This document shows, one piece after another, positions 9,454-16,496 of a DNA stretch of 23,237 nucleotides. A model generated the notes under the pieces. The model did not search any database. It was given only the letters and a program-made list of their open reading frames with translations, and was not told where the DNA came from. Where the stretch lies: positions 1 through 23,237 of the forward strand of contig JAOIVP010000012.1 of the NCBI GenBank assembly GCA_028224115.1. The letters are read 5' to 3'. Made by a program: the position numbers and the translations under genes. The stretch comes from Candidatus Pelagibacter sp. (GTDB taxonomy: Bacteria; Pseudomonadota; Alphaproteobacteria; Pelagibacterales; Pelagibacteraceae). Each line of letters starts with the position of its first letter. Position 1 is the first letter of the stretch.

Positions 9454-9888
9454 CTAGATAGGTTTAAATATTACAATAAATACCACTAAAATAAGCAATA
9501 TTGTAGGTATTTCATTTATAATTCTGAAATATTTAGAGGACTTTGTGTTGGTATTATTCTTTAAAGAATAAAGGCATCCTCCCAAATATTCATGAAAAAT
9601 AGATAATAAAATTATCAAAATAAGCTTTAGTTGCATCCATAGTTGAGAAAATATTTCTATTCCATTTAAATAAATTAAAATCAAACCAAAAATCCAAGTA
9701 AATATCATTGCCGGACGCATTATGTAAAAGAAAAGTCTTTTCTCCATCAACTCAAAAATTTCTGTGGCATCTTTTTTTTCTTTATTCTCAACATGATAAA
9801 CAAAAATTCTTGGCAGATATAAAAGACCAGCCATCCAAGAAACAACAGCTATCAAATGTAAACTTTTAAATAATAAATAACTATTCAT
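9454..9888 (-). CDS. hemJ: HemJ-family protoporphyrinogen IX oxidase
   Basis: A membrane protein that oxidises protoporphyrinogen IX to protoporphyrin IX, the step before ferrochelatase. I use the ATG at 9888, giving 144 residues starting MNSYLLFKSLHLIAVVSWMA; longer forms would begin inside the hemH coding region. Four hydrophobic segments are visible (about 5-28, 54-75, 83-103 and 124-142). Conserved HemJ elements are the histidine in KSLHLIAVVSW, MRPAMIFTW, the segment WMQLKLILI, and YFRIINEIPT near the C-terminus. It overlaps the hemH stop by 8 bases, so hemE-hemH-hemJ form one haem operon. No hemY or hemG is seen here, consistent with HemJ serving this step. Confidence 0.9.
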   Translation of the reverse strand: MNSYLLFKSLHLIAVVSWMAGLLYLPRIFVYHVENKEKKDATEIFELMEKRLFFYIMRPAMIFTWIFGLILIYLNGIEIFSQLWMQLKLILIILLSIFHEYLGGCLYSLKNNTNTKSSKYFRIINEIPTILLILVVFIVIFKPI

Positions 9889-10915
9889 GATTTGAACACG
9901 GGCACTTAATAAATTGATTGGGACACTGTATCTTTGGAGGAAAAAGCTCTCCATCAAAATTATTATCTTGTTTGTTAATTATTAAATTAGACATAGCTTT
10001 TATAAAATTTTCATTAGTACCCAAAGCTGGTACTCTTGTATAATTTTTACATCCATTTTTATCAGCCAATTCTTTATATTCTATATCTAGCTCAACTAAA
10101 GTTTCTGAGTGTTCCGATACAAACGCTATTGGGACTAAAACAATATGTTTTCCTAATTTTGAATTTTCTACAATTATGTCCTCTGTGGATGGACCAATCC
10201 ATTTTAGAGGCCCAACTCGACTTTGATAGCTTAGTATCCAATCTAAATTTTCAATGTTTAAAGACTTGACAACTCTATTGACCGATTGTTCTACTTGCCA
10301 CTGATAAGGGTCACCTTTTTTTATATTTTTTTCTGGCAAACCATGGGCTGAAAATATTAATTTGAAATTTTCTAAATCTTTTATCTTTTTAATTATTTCC
10401 TCTTTATGTCCTAAAACAAAATTCTTATCTGTAGGGTAACAACAAATTGTACTTGTTTTGATTTTAAGATTATCTTTTTTACAAATATCTTTCCATTCTT
10501 TTATTGATGAGCCTGATGTTGCTGCGGAATATTGAGGGTATAGTGGCATTAGTACAATCTCATCTGGATTAAAGTTTTTAACATTTTTTATAACTTGTTC
10601 GGCTCTTGGATGCCAACACCTCATAACAATGAAGCATTTATACTCTGAGTTTTCATCGTCAATATTAAGCTTTAGCTCGAGAGCTTTGGATTGCTCTTCT
10701 GTTAATTTTAAAATAGGAGATGATCCTCCAAGCTCTTGGTATATCTTTTTGGCGGTTGGGGTTCTTCTGTTAGAAATTAATTTAGCTAAAGGATATCTAA
10801 AAATAGTAGGTAAGTTTAATATTGCCGGATCATTAAATAAATTAAATAAAAATGGTTCTACATTATCTAATTTGTCAGGGCCCCCTAAATTAAAAAGAAT
10901 TACAGCTTTTTTCAT
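9881..10915 (-). CDS. hemH: Ferrochelatase HemH
   Basis: Inserts ferrous iron into protoporphyrin IX to give protohaem. The 344-residue protein has the N-terminal LFNLGGPD, the catalytic histidine in FSAHGLPEKN (H191), YQSRVGPLKWIGPSTED, and the conserved glutamate in SEHSETLVELD (E271). The C-terminus ends with three cysteines (C331, C338, C340), and a mid-protein pair lies at 158-159. Some alphaproteobacterial ferrochelatases hold a [2Fe-2S] cluster through one internal and three C-terminal cysteines, so one may be present here, although the C-x6-C-x-C spacing is not the arrangement I recall. It overlaps hemE by four bases (ATGA) and hemJ by eight. Confidence 0.96.
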   Translation of the reverse strand: MKKAVILFNLGGPDKLDNVEPFLFNLFNDPAILNLPTIFRYPLAKLISNRRTPTAKKIYQELGGSSPILKLTEEQSKALELKLNIDDENSEYKCFIVMRCWHPRAEQVIKNVKNFNPDEIVLMPLYPQYSAATSGSSIKEWKDICKKDNLKIKTSTICCYPTDKNFVLGHKEEIIKKIKDLENFKLIFSAHGLPEKNIKKGDPYQWQVEQSVNRVVKSLNIENLDWILSYQSRVGPLKWIGPSTEDIIVENSKLGKHIVLVPIAFVSEHSETLVELDIEYKELADKNGCKNYTRVPALGTNENFIKAMSNLIINKQDNNFDGELFPPKIQCPNQFIKCPCSNHE

Positions 10916-11916
10916 TGATAATCTTTTACGGTATTAACTAAATATTCAAACATATTGGGGTCTGTTTCGGGCAAAACTCCATGTCCTAAATTAAAGATAT
11001 ATGGATGATCTTTGAATATATCTAGATATTTAGTTGCTTCTTTTTTTATTTTTTCTTTGTCTGTAAGTAATATTTTAGGATTAAGTCCACCTTGAATAGG
11101 TATCTTTATATCATTTAAAATTTTTTTTGGATCAACATTATAATCAATACCAACGGCATCTGGTTTAACAATTTCACAAAATTCTTTATAATTTTTAATT
11201 TCTCTAGGGAAACAAATAACAGGTGTGTTTAAAGATTTTACGTAATTGACTAAGTTAAGCGTTGGTGAATAAACATAATTAGGTAAGTCTTTTTCTTCTA
11301 ATAAACCTGCCCAACTATCAAATATCTGTATTACGTTTGCTCCATTGTCGATTTGATTTTTTATATGTATTTTTAAAAACTTTTCTAAAATTAATAAAAT
11401 TCTATTGATTAAAAAATCGTTTTTAAAAAAATCTTTTTTCAAATTTTTTTTTGGAGAATGTTGATTAATTATATAAACAAGTAAAGTCCAGGGAGCACCC
11501 ACAAACCCTATGGTATTTTTATCCTTTACAATATCATTCGTGCTTACTTTTTTTATTGCTTTGTATACAGGATAGACTTTTTGAACAAAATCAACTTCAT
11601 CTAATTTAGACATCTCATCAATATTTACCTCTCCAAGTTTAGGACCAAAACCCTTTTCAAATTCAACTTTTTGATTAAGACCGTATGGAAGCATTAAAAT
11701 ATCAGAAAAAATTATTGCAGCGTCTAAATTAAATCTTTTTAAGGGTTGTAATGTAATTTCTGAAGATAAATTTTCATTTAAGCATAAATTTATAAAGTTT
11801 GGATTTGATTTTCTAATTTCTCGAAACTCGGGAAGATATCTTCCTGCTTGTCTCATTATCCAAATTGGATTAAGGTTTGTTTTTTTATTTATTATTACTT
11901 CGTGAAGAGGGGTCAT
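10912..11916 (-). CDS. hemE: Uroporphyrinogen decarboxylase HemE
   Basis: Removes four carboxyl groups from uroporphyrinogen III to form coproporphyrinogen III. The 334-residue protein shows the signature IWIMRQAGRYLPEFRE (19-34), with the substrate-binding arginines, and the active-site aspartate in IFSDILMLPYG (D73). GFVGAPWTLLVY and the C-terminal FNLGHGVLPETDP are also present. It heads the leftward hemE-hemH-hemJ set and borders the putative origin. HemE flanking the origin is a hallmark of Caulobacter and Rickettsia. Its promoter must lie in or near the origin spacer, which would link its expression to local origin activity. Confidence 0.97.
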   Translation of the reverse strand: MTPLHEVIINKKTNLNPIWIMRQAGRYLPEFREIRKSNPNFINLCLNENLSSEITLQPLKRFNLDAAIIFSDILMLPYGLNQKVEFEKGFGPKLGEVNIDEMSKLDEVDFVQKVYPVYKAIKKVSTNDIVKDKNTIGFVGAPWTLLVYIINQHSPKKNLKKDFFKNDFLINRILLILEKFLKIHIKNQIDNGANVIQIFDSWAGLLEEKDLPNYVYSPTLNLVNYVKSLNTPVICFPREIKNYKEFCEIVKPDAVGIDYNVDPKKILNDIKIPIQGGLNPKILLTDKEKIKKEATKYLDIFKDHPYIFNLGHGVLPETDPNMFEYLVNTVKDYQ

Positions 11917-11957
11917 ATTAAAATAATATATATAATTATTGTATTAGTATTATGTAA

Positions 11958-11966
11958 TGTGAATAT
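11958..11966 (-). promoter_or_regulatory. DnaA box-like 9-mer
   Basis: The minus strand reads ATATTCACA, matching TTATNCACA at eight of nine positions and keeping the CACA end that contacts DnaA domain IV. It is the best-preserved CACA-type box in the spacer. Confidence 0.45.
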
Positions 11967-11982
11967 TGATGATAAGTATTTT

Positions 11983-11997
11983 TTAACATTTTATTAA
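11983..11997 (+). promoter_or_regulatory. CtrA-type site TTAA-N7-TTAA (first)
   Basis: TTAACATTTTATTAA is an exact TTAA-N7-TTAA word and overlaps the DnaA-like box at 11991-11999. In Caulobacter, CtrA sites of this form overlap or adjoin DnaA boxes in the origin and block initiation. The word is not rare at this AT content, and no CtrA gene is visible here to support use. Confidence 0.35.
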
Positions 11998-11999
11998 CA
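11991..11999 (+). promoter_or_regulatory. DnaA box-like 9-mer TTATTAACA (copy 1)
   Basis: One mismatch (C to A at position 6) from TTATNCACA. It shares an 11-base word, TTTATTAACAA, with the copy near 12171. A weaker relative, TTAATAACA, follows directly at 12002-12010. Confidence 0.45.
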
Positions 12000-12095
12000 A
12001 CTTAATAACAATTTTTAATTAATAATATTGTTTAAATTGAAGCTTAATCAATTTTTATTAAATATATTGTATAATTCTATTCATATGTTTGTTAA

Positions 12096-12104
12096 TGTTA
12101 ATAA
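12096..12104 (-). promoter_or_regulatory. DnaA box-like 9-mer TTATTAACA (copy 2, inverted)
   Basis: The plus strand reads TGTTAATAA, the exact reverse complement of the other two TTATTAACA copies. It lies just right of the most AT-rich part of the spacer. Confidence 0.45.
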
Positions 12105-12126
12105 AGTCCTTATTTTACAACGATAT

Positions 12127-12141
12127 TTAACCAATATTTAA
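12127..12141 (+). promoter_or_regulatory. CtrA-type site TTAA-N7-TTAA (second)
   Basis: TTAACCAATATTTAA is a second exact TTAA-N7-TTAA word, 130 bases right of the first. The two words bracket the AT-rich core and the inverted DnaA-like box. Confidence 0.35.
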
Positions 12142-12171
12142 ATTGAGTAATTTTATTAAAATAATACAAAT

Positions 12172-12180
12172 TTATTAACA
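12172..12180 (+). promoter_or_regulatory. DnaA box-like 9-mer TTATTAACA (copy 3)
   Basis: An exact repeat of copy 1, ending nine bases before the PSRP start codon. Bound DnaA would sit over the 5' end of that transcript, so it could also affect PSRP expression. Confidence 0.45.
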
Positions 12181-12188
12181 ATTTATTC

Positions 12189-13016
12189 ATGAGTAATACA
12201 TATCAAATATATCTTATATCTGACTCTACAGGAGAAACATTAGATAGAATCTTTTTAGCATTAAAAGCTCAGTTCAAAAACATAGAGTATAAAATTCATT
12301 CTTATTCTTTTACTAGAACTGAAAATCAAATTCTTAAAATTTTAGAAGACGCTAAAAAAAATGAAAATTCAGTAATTCTTTATACAATTGTAGACAATAA
12401 TTTAGCTAAATATTTAGCTACCATGAGCGATAAAAAGAAAATACCATGCTTTGGCGTTTTGGGAAATTTGATTTTAAATTTTTCAAAAATACTCAACCAG
12501 AAAGCATCTCATGAACCAAGCGGTCAACATGTTCTTAACGAAGAATATTACGATAGGATAGAAGCTATTCAATTTACAATGAACCATGATGATGGAAATT
12601 TATTAAATGATATAGAAAAATCAGACATTGTTTTAGTCGGGGTTAGTAGAACAAGCAAAACACCAACGTCAATTTACCTTGCAAATAAAGGCTTTAAAAC
12701 TTCAAATATACCCCTGGTTAATGAAAACTCTTTACCAAAAAAATTAAGAGAAAATCCTCAAATTACATGTGTTATTGGTTTAAATACGGAGCCAGAGCGA
12801 TTAGTTGATTTAAGAAAAAATAGAATGAGCTCTTTAAAAGAAACTGAAAATACAAAATATACAAGTATAGAAAATATTAAAAAAGAAATTATAGATGCAA
12901 AAAAAACTTTCCAAAAATACAGATGGCCATCAATAGATGTTACAAGAAAATCAGTTGAGGAAACAGCTGCATCAATAATAAAAATTCATGAAATATACTT
13001 AAACAATGTTAAATAA
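12189..13016 (+). CDS. Pyruvate, phosphate dikinase regulatory protein (PSRP/DUF299, RP001 family)
   Basis: A bifunctional ADP-dependent kinase/phosphorylase family that inactivates or reactivates its partner dikinase or PEP synthase by phosphorylating a threonine. The 275-residue protein has the N-terminal YLISDSTGETLDRI and the P-loop-like segment GVSRTSKTPTSIYLA (151-165). IPLVNE and GLNTEPERL follow, then the C-terminal RWPSIDVTRKSVEETAA. All are typical of the family. Which partner it regulates, PPDK or PEP synthase, is not shown by this window. It is the first gene right of the putative origin and overlaps maf by 11 bases. No Shine-Dalgarno sequence precedes the ATG. Confidence 0.93.
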   Translation: MSNTYQIYLISDSTGETLDRIFLALKAQFKNIEYKIHSYSFTRTENQILKILEDAKKNENSVILYTIVDNNLAKYLATMSDKKKIPCFGVLGNLILNFSKILNQKASHEPSGQHVLNEEYYDRIEAIQFTMNHDDGNLLNDIEKSDIVLVGVSRTSKTPTSIYLANKGFKTSNIPLVNENSLPKKLRENPQITCVIGLNTEPERLVDLRKNRMSSLKETENTKYTSIENIKKEIIDAKKTFQKYRWPSIDVTRKSVEETAASIIKIHEIYLNNVK

Positions 13017-13593
13017 AATTATTCTAGCATCTAAAAGCAAAATCAGAAAAGAAATATTAGACAAAAATCAAATACCTTGTGACGTTAAACCATCAAGCGT
13101 TGATGAAGATGTTGTTAAGGAAAGCCTCATTAAAAAATTGGCTTCACCAGAAATTATTTCAAAAAATTTAGCTGAACTTAAAGCTAATAAAGTTAGTTTA
13201 AATCAAAAGGATAGAATGGTTTTAGGAGCTGATAGCGTAATTGATCTTAACGGTGAGCTAATATCTAAACCAGAGAACCGAGAAGAAGCTTTGTTAATTC
13301 TCAAAAAGCTTAATGGCAAAAAACATTACTTAATAAGCTCTGTGTGCATTTCGAAGAATGGTTCAATGATATGGAACTATACTGATAAAGCCGAACTCAC
13401 GATGAAAAAATTTTCAGAGGAAAATTTGAAAACTTATCTTTCTAAAATATCTGATGAAGCGCTATATTCCTACAATGTTTATCAAATTGAGGGTGAGGGA
13501 AGAAACTTGTTCTTAAATATTAATGGAGATGAAGACACTATAATGGGGCTACCTGTTTTCAAAATTAAAGAATATTTAAAAAATTACCAATGA
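13006..13593 (+). CDS. maf: Maf-family nucleoside triphosphate pyrophosphatase
   Basis: Maf proteins hydrolyse non-canonical or modified NTPs to the monophosphate, sanitising the nucleotide pool. The 195-residue protein has the N-terminal motif IILASKSKIRKEIL (5-18), the acidic GADSV motif (74-78, usually GADTV) and the segment LISKPENREEA. The C-terminal part YNVYQIEGEGRNLFLNINGD corresponds to the YQIEG region, and IMGLPVFKI follows. It overlaps the PSRP gene by 11 bases and aroE by four (ATGA), so translation is probably coupled. Which Maf subfamily, and so which substrate, cannot be fixed by eye. Confidence 0.92.
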   Translation: MLNKIILASKSKIRKEILDKNQIPCDVKPSSVDEDVVKESLIKKLASPEIISKNLAELKANKVSLNQKDRMVLGADSVIDLNGELISKPENREEALLILKKLNGKKHYLISSVCISKNGSMIWNYTDKAELTMKKFSEENLKTYLSKISDEALYSYNVYQIEGEGRNLFLNINGDEDTIMGLPVFKIKEYLKNYQ

Positions 13594-14381
13594 AAAAATT
13601 TTTAGTTGTTGGAAATCCAATTGATCACTCACTATCTCCAGCATTACATAATTACTGGATTAAAAATAACTCAATTGATGCAATTTATGAAAAACAAAAA
13701 ATAGGTGAAAATGAATTAGAGCAACTTATTTTACAAGTTAAAGAAAAAAAAATTAATGGTATCAATATTACTGTACCATTTAAAAAAACTATTATACCAT
13801 TTTTAGATGAATTAAGTTTTGAAGCTGAGAGCACACAATCAGTTAATACGATTTATTTAAAAGATGATAAGGTGACAGGACACAATACAGATATAATTGG
13901 TTTTGAAACTAGTATCCAAAAATCCAAATTTAATGCTTTTAATAAGGAGGTTTTAATACTGGGCGCCGGAGGAGTTGTTCCATCAATAATTTTTGCTTTA
14001 AACAAAATGAAAGTCTCTAAAATTAAGATAAGCAATAGAACAATAGAGAAGGCAAAGAATTTAAAAAATATTTTCAATAATATAGAAATAGTTAAATGGG
14101 GTGAAGTTCCAAATTGTGATATGATTATCAATGCTACAAGTATAGGTTTAAAAAAAGAAGACAGTATTAATCTCGATTTTTCATCCACAGCTAAAAATAT
14201 TTTTTTTTATGATGTTATTTATAATCCTAGAGAGACAAATTTTTTAAAAACTGGTAAAAGCTTGGGTAATATAACTTTAAATGGAAAATTAATGTTTATT
14301 TACCAGGCTCTTTCAGCATTTAATATTTGGCACGGAATAAGACCCGATGTTAATGAAAACGTTATCAAACTTTTAGATTAA
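13590..14381 (+). CDS. aroE: Shikimate dehydrogenase AroE
   Basis: Reduces 3-dehydroshikimate to shikimate with NADPH, the fourth step of chorismate synthesis. The 263-residue protein has the N-terminal substrate site GNPIDHSLSPALHN (8-21), the catalytic lysine in NITVPFK (K65) and the partner aspartate in GHNTDIIGF (D101). The NADP Rossmann loop is ILGAGGV (123-129). MIINATSIGL and the C-terminal KLMFIYQALSAFNIW complete the family pattern. It overlaps maf by four bases and coaE by one, in the conserved maf-aroE-coaE-dnaQ order of alphaproteobacteria. Confidence 0.96.
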   Translation: MKKFLVVGNPIDHSLSPALHNYWIKNNSIDAIYEKQKIGENELEQLILQVKEKKINGINITVPFKKTIIPFLDELSFEAESTQSVNTIYLKDDKVTGHNTDIIGFETSIQKSKFNAFNKEVLILGAGGVVPSIIFALNKMKVSKIKISNRTIEKAKNLKNIFNNIEIVKWGEVPNCDMIINATSIGLKKEDSINLDFSSTAKNIFFYDVIYNPRETNFLKTGKSLGNITLNGKLMFIYQALSAFNIWHGIRPDVNENVIKLLD

Positions 14382-14950
14382 TGATTAAAATTGGAATTTT
14401 GGGAGATATAGGCTCTGGCAAGAGTTACGTTGCTAAAAGTTTTGGTTACCCAGTTTTTAATGCTGATTATGAGGTTGCTAAATTATACCAGAAAAATAGG
14501 AATATTTTTAATAAGTTAAAAATAAAATTACCAAAATATATTCATTCATATCCAGTAGAAAAAACAGAAATCTCTAATGCTATTTTAGCTAATAAAAATA
14601 ATTTAAAAAAAATAGTTAAAATCGTTCACACTGAAATTAGAAAAAAATTAAATAATTTTATGAAAAAAAATAAAAGTAAAAAAATTGTAATTTTAGATAT
14701 TCCACTTTTGCTAGAAAATAAAATTAATAAAAAAAAAGATATATTGGTTTATGTGCAATCTAAAAAATCATCTATTTTAAAAAATTTAGAAAAAAGAAAA
14801 AATTTTAATAAAAAACTTTTAAAAAAATTTAAAGCATTACAATTTCCACTTAGTTATAAAAAGAAAAAATCTAATTTTATTATTAAAAATAATTTTACAA
14901 AAAAATCAGTTAGGGATGGTGTAAAAGTTATCCTAAAAGAAATTAGATAA
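14381..14950 (+). CDS. coaE: Dephospho-CoA kinase CoaE
   Basis: Catalyses the last step of coenzyme A synthesis, phosphorylating the 3'-hydroxyl of the dephospho-CoA ribose. The 189-residue protein has the P-loop GDIGSGKS (8-15), the acceptor-site segment FNADYEVAKLY, and VILDIPLLLEN, the DxPLLxE motif. It is slightly shorter than typical and extremely basic: 44 of 189 residues are lysine. Lid arginines are largely replaced by lysine, probably because of the AT-rich codon drift. It overlaps aroE by one base (TAATG) and ends directly before dnaQ. Confidence 0.93.
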   Translation: MIKIGILGDIGSGKSYVAKSFGYPVFNADYEVAKLYQKNRNIFNKLKIKLPKYIHSYPVEKTEISNAILANKNNLKKIVKIVHTEIRKKLNNFMKKNKSKKIVILDIPLLLENKINKKKDILVYVQSKKSSILKNLEKRKNFNKKLLKKFKALQFPLSYKKKKSNFIIKNNFTKKSVRDGVKVILKEIR

Positions 14951-15610
14951 ATGAAAGAAGTAGTATTAGATACAGAGACAACTGGTATATCAGTAAAAGA
15001 AGGACATAGAATTGTTGAAGTAGGATGTATAGAACTGGAAAATCTAACACCAACAAAAAATAAATTTCATTACTATTTAAACCCAGAAAGAAAAGTATCA
15101 GAAAAAGCACTTGAAATTCATGGGTATACAGATGAATTTCTAGCTAAACAAAAAAAATTTAATGAAATAGGAGAAGAATTTTTATCTTTTATTAGAGATA
15201 AAAGAATCATAATTCATAATGCCGAATTTGATTTAGGACATCTTAATAATGAATTATCTATTTTAGGAAAAAAAAAAATTGATAACGAAATTGTAGATAC
15301 ATTAGCTTTGGCTAGAGATAAATTTCCAGGCTCTCCAGTTAGTTTGGACGCGCTTTGTAAAAGATACAAAATAGATAATTCAAAAAGAGTGCAACACACA
15401 GCATTAGTTGATTGTGACTTATTAGCCAAGGTTTACATTAATTTAATTGATCAAAAAGAGCCAACTCTAAATCTCCAAAATGAAGACCAAAATAATTCTG
15501 AAACTAATTTAAAAGTTAATTACTTTAAAAAAATTGTTAAACCAAATGAAGAGGAATTAAAAAAACACAGGGTATATTTGAAGAAGAATTTAAAAAAAAA
15601 TTTTTTTTAA
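14951..15610 (+). CDS. dnaQ: DNA polymerase III epsilon subunit (proofreading exonuclease) DnaQ
   Basis: The 3'-5' proofreading exonuclease of the replicative polymerase. The 219-residue protein has the DEDDh catalytic set: D7 and E9 in VLDTETTG, D94 in HNAEFDLGHLN, and H149 with D154 in VQHTALVDCDLLA. A flexible tail that should bind the polymerase alpha subunit follows about residue 165. It begins on the base after the coaE stop, closing the PSRP-maf-aroE-coaE-dnaQ run. Its 3' end overlaps convergent secB by four bases, with no room for an independent intrinsic terminator. With holA, it is the second Pol III subunit gene near the putative origin. Confidence 0.96.
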   Translation: MKEVVLDTETTGISVKEGHRIVEVGCIELENLTPTKNKFHYYLNPERKVSEKALEIHGYTDEFLAKQKKFNEIGEEFLSFIRDKRIIIHNAEFDLGHLNNELSILGKKKIDNEIVDTLALARDKFPGSPVSLDALCKRYKIDNSKRVQHTALVDCDLLAKVYINLIDQKEPTLNLQNEDQNNSETNLKVNYFKKIVKPNEEELKKHRVYLKKNLKKNFF

Positions 15611-16038
15611 TTAAATCTTTGATTATAAAGTGCCTCAAAATCTACTTTTTTTTCAAATTTAATTCCTGGATATCCCGAATTGTGCAAGAGATCTAAAAGA
15701 GATTTTTCTAAATCTGGATAAATTTCAATTTGAACATCACATAATATAATTTTTTCTAAATCCTTTTTTTCCTTAATTTCATCATTTACTTTAATTATTG
15801 TTGAATAATTTATTTCAAAATAAGATTTCTTTTCACTTTCACTTTTGTCTTCAAATTTGAGCAAAGTATTTATTTCAATCATTTTATTTTTTAATGCCTT
15901 AGAATTGATATCTATACCTAATTGATATTTAGAAATAACATCTTTCACATAAATATAAGTCTCAATATCAGGAGTTTCACTTGACATATCTTTAATGTAT
16001 TTACCGAGAATTTTATATTTTTCTGTCATTGTCATCAT
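15607..16038 (-). CDS. secB: Protein-export chaperone SecB
   Basis: A tetrameric cytosolic chaperone that keeps preproteins unfolded and delivers them to SecA. The 143-residue protein has the family start YKILGKYIKDMSSETPDIETY, then the beta-sheet core, and ends LLHNSGYPGIKFEKKVDFEALY; the GYP-like turn and the ...DFEALY end are typical. Three ATGs are clustered (16038, 16035 and 16029). A GAGGA at 16048-16044 on the minus strand is five bases from the first and eight from the second, which favours these over the third. The start overlaps the fxsA 3' end by 26 bases. Confidence 0.95.
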   Translation of the reverse strand: MMTMTEKYKILGKYIKDMSSETPDIETYIYVKDVISKYQLGIDINSKALKNKMIEINTLLKFEDKSESEKKSYFEINYSTIIKVNDEIKEKKDLEKIILCDVQIEIYPDLEKSLLDLLHNSGYPGIKFEKKVDFEALYNQRFN

Positions 16039-16438
16039 CTATATCCTCAAAGTCTCCATCGATAAAATTATTTTTTTCATCCTCTTTTTTTTGTAATTTA
16101 CTAGTAAACTTATTAATAAAAAACTTTCTGGAGACTGGAAATATTATTAAAAACCCAAAGATATCTGTAGCAAATCCTGGAATTATTAAAAGAAGAGCGG
16201 CGAATGCAATTGCAGCACCAGAAATCATTTCATAAGTAGGAGCTTTATTTTTACTTAATTGAGTAAATCCAGATTTTAGGGTGTTTAAGCCTTCGTATTT
16301 GGCATAATAAATACCAATTATAGCAGTTGTAAATATTAACAAAATTGTAGTAATCGCCCCAATTTGAGATCCAATTTTGATAAAAAGATAAATTTCGACA
16401 ACAGGAATTAAAATTAAAAATATTAAAAATGAGTTCAT
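16013..16438 (-). CDS. fxsA: FxsA-family membrane protein
   Basis: A small inner-membrane protein family whose E. coli member, when overproduced, relieves F-plasmid exclusion of phage T7; its normal role is unclear. The 141-residue protein has hydrophobic segments at about 1-20, 27-46 and 70-98 (AAIAFAALLLIIPGFATDIF). The PGFATD-like turn and the preceding IGIYYAKYEGL are typical of FxsA. The C-terminal 30 residues are strongly acidic and probably cytosolic. It overlaps secB by 26 bases and diverges from the Tim44-like gene across a short spacer. The secB-fxsA-Tim44 order is common in alphaproteobacteria. Confidence 0.9.
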   Translation of the reverse strand: MNSFLIFLILIPVVEIYLFIKIGSQIGAITTILLIFTTAIIGIYYAKYEGLNTLKSGFTQLSKNKAPTYEMISGAAIAFAALLLIIPGFATDIFGFLIIFPVSRKFFINKFTSKLQKKEDEKNNFIDGDFEDIDDDNDRKI

Positions 16439-16461
16439 TTGTCCGCAATCTAAATTGCTAG

Positions 16462-16490
16462 TTGAAATTAATCAACATAGTAATTACTAT
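16462..16490 (+). promoter_or_regulatory. Candidate promoter giving a leaderless Tim44-like mRNA
   Basis: TTGAAA (16462-16467) is followed after exactly 17 bases by TACTAT (16485-16490). A start six to seven bases downstream falls on the A of the ATG at 16497, so the transcript would have little or no leader. The whole divergent gap is only 58 bases, which restricts where a promoter can lie. Confidence 0.4.
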
Positions 16491-16496
16491 ATACAC

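Larger units (their letters stand above)
11917..12188. other. Putative chromosomal replication origin (oriC, hemE-PSRP spacer)
   Basis: This 272-base spacer is the longest non-coding stretch and contains 36 G or C bases (about 13%). It lies between divergent hemE and the PSRP (RP001/DUF299) gene, the site of the characterised Caulobacter origin and its Rickettsia counterpart. It contains TTATTAACA three times (two plus, one minus), one ATATTCACA on the minus strand, and two TTAA-N7-TTAA words. A continuous AT-rich stretch (about 12011-12080) could be the unwinding element. Genes on both sides mostly point away from it. It must also carry the promoters of hemE and PSRP. Initiation here has not been shown; the call rests on synteny and motifs. 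Confidence 0.75.

Noticed and set aside
9456..9473. Hairpin AACCTA...TAGGGTT after hemJ as a terminator
   Set aside because: The stem is only four to five pairs, overlaps the hemJ end and lacks a following U-tract.
9889..9957. Longer HemJ form starting at 9957
   Set aside because: The added 23 residues are encoded entirely within hemH and lack HemJ character; the ATG at 9888 fits the family start and a typical eight-base overlap.
12046..12060. Possible IHF site AATCAA followed by T-rich sequence in the origin spacer
   Set aside because: The spacing to TTA is three rather than the four bases of WATCAA-N4-TTR, and near-matches are frequent in AT-rich DNA.
11917..12188. GANTC (CcrM) methylation sites in the origin
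   Set aside because: I found none in the spacer, so CcrM-style control of the origin is not supported here.
16455..16496. Longer Tim44-like protein starting at TTG 16455
   Set aside because: The extension is polar, precedes the membrane segment, and would overlap the best promoter candidate; ATG 16497 gives the usual family N-terminus.
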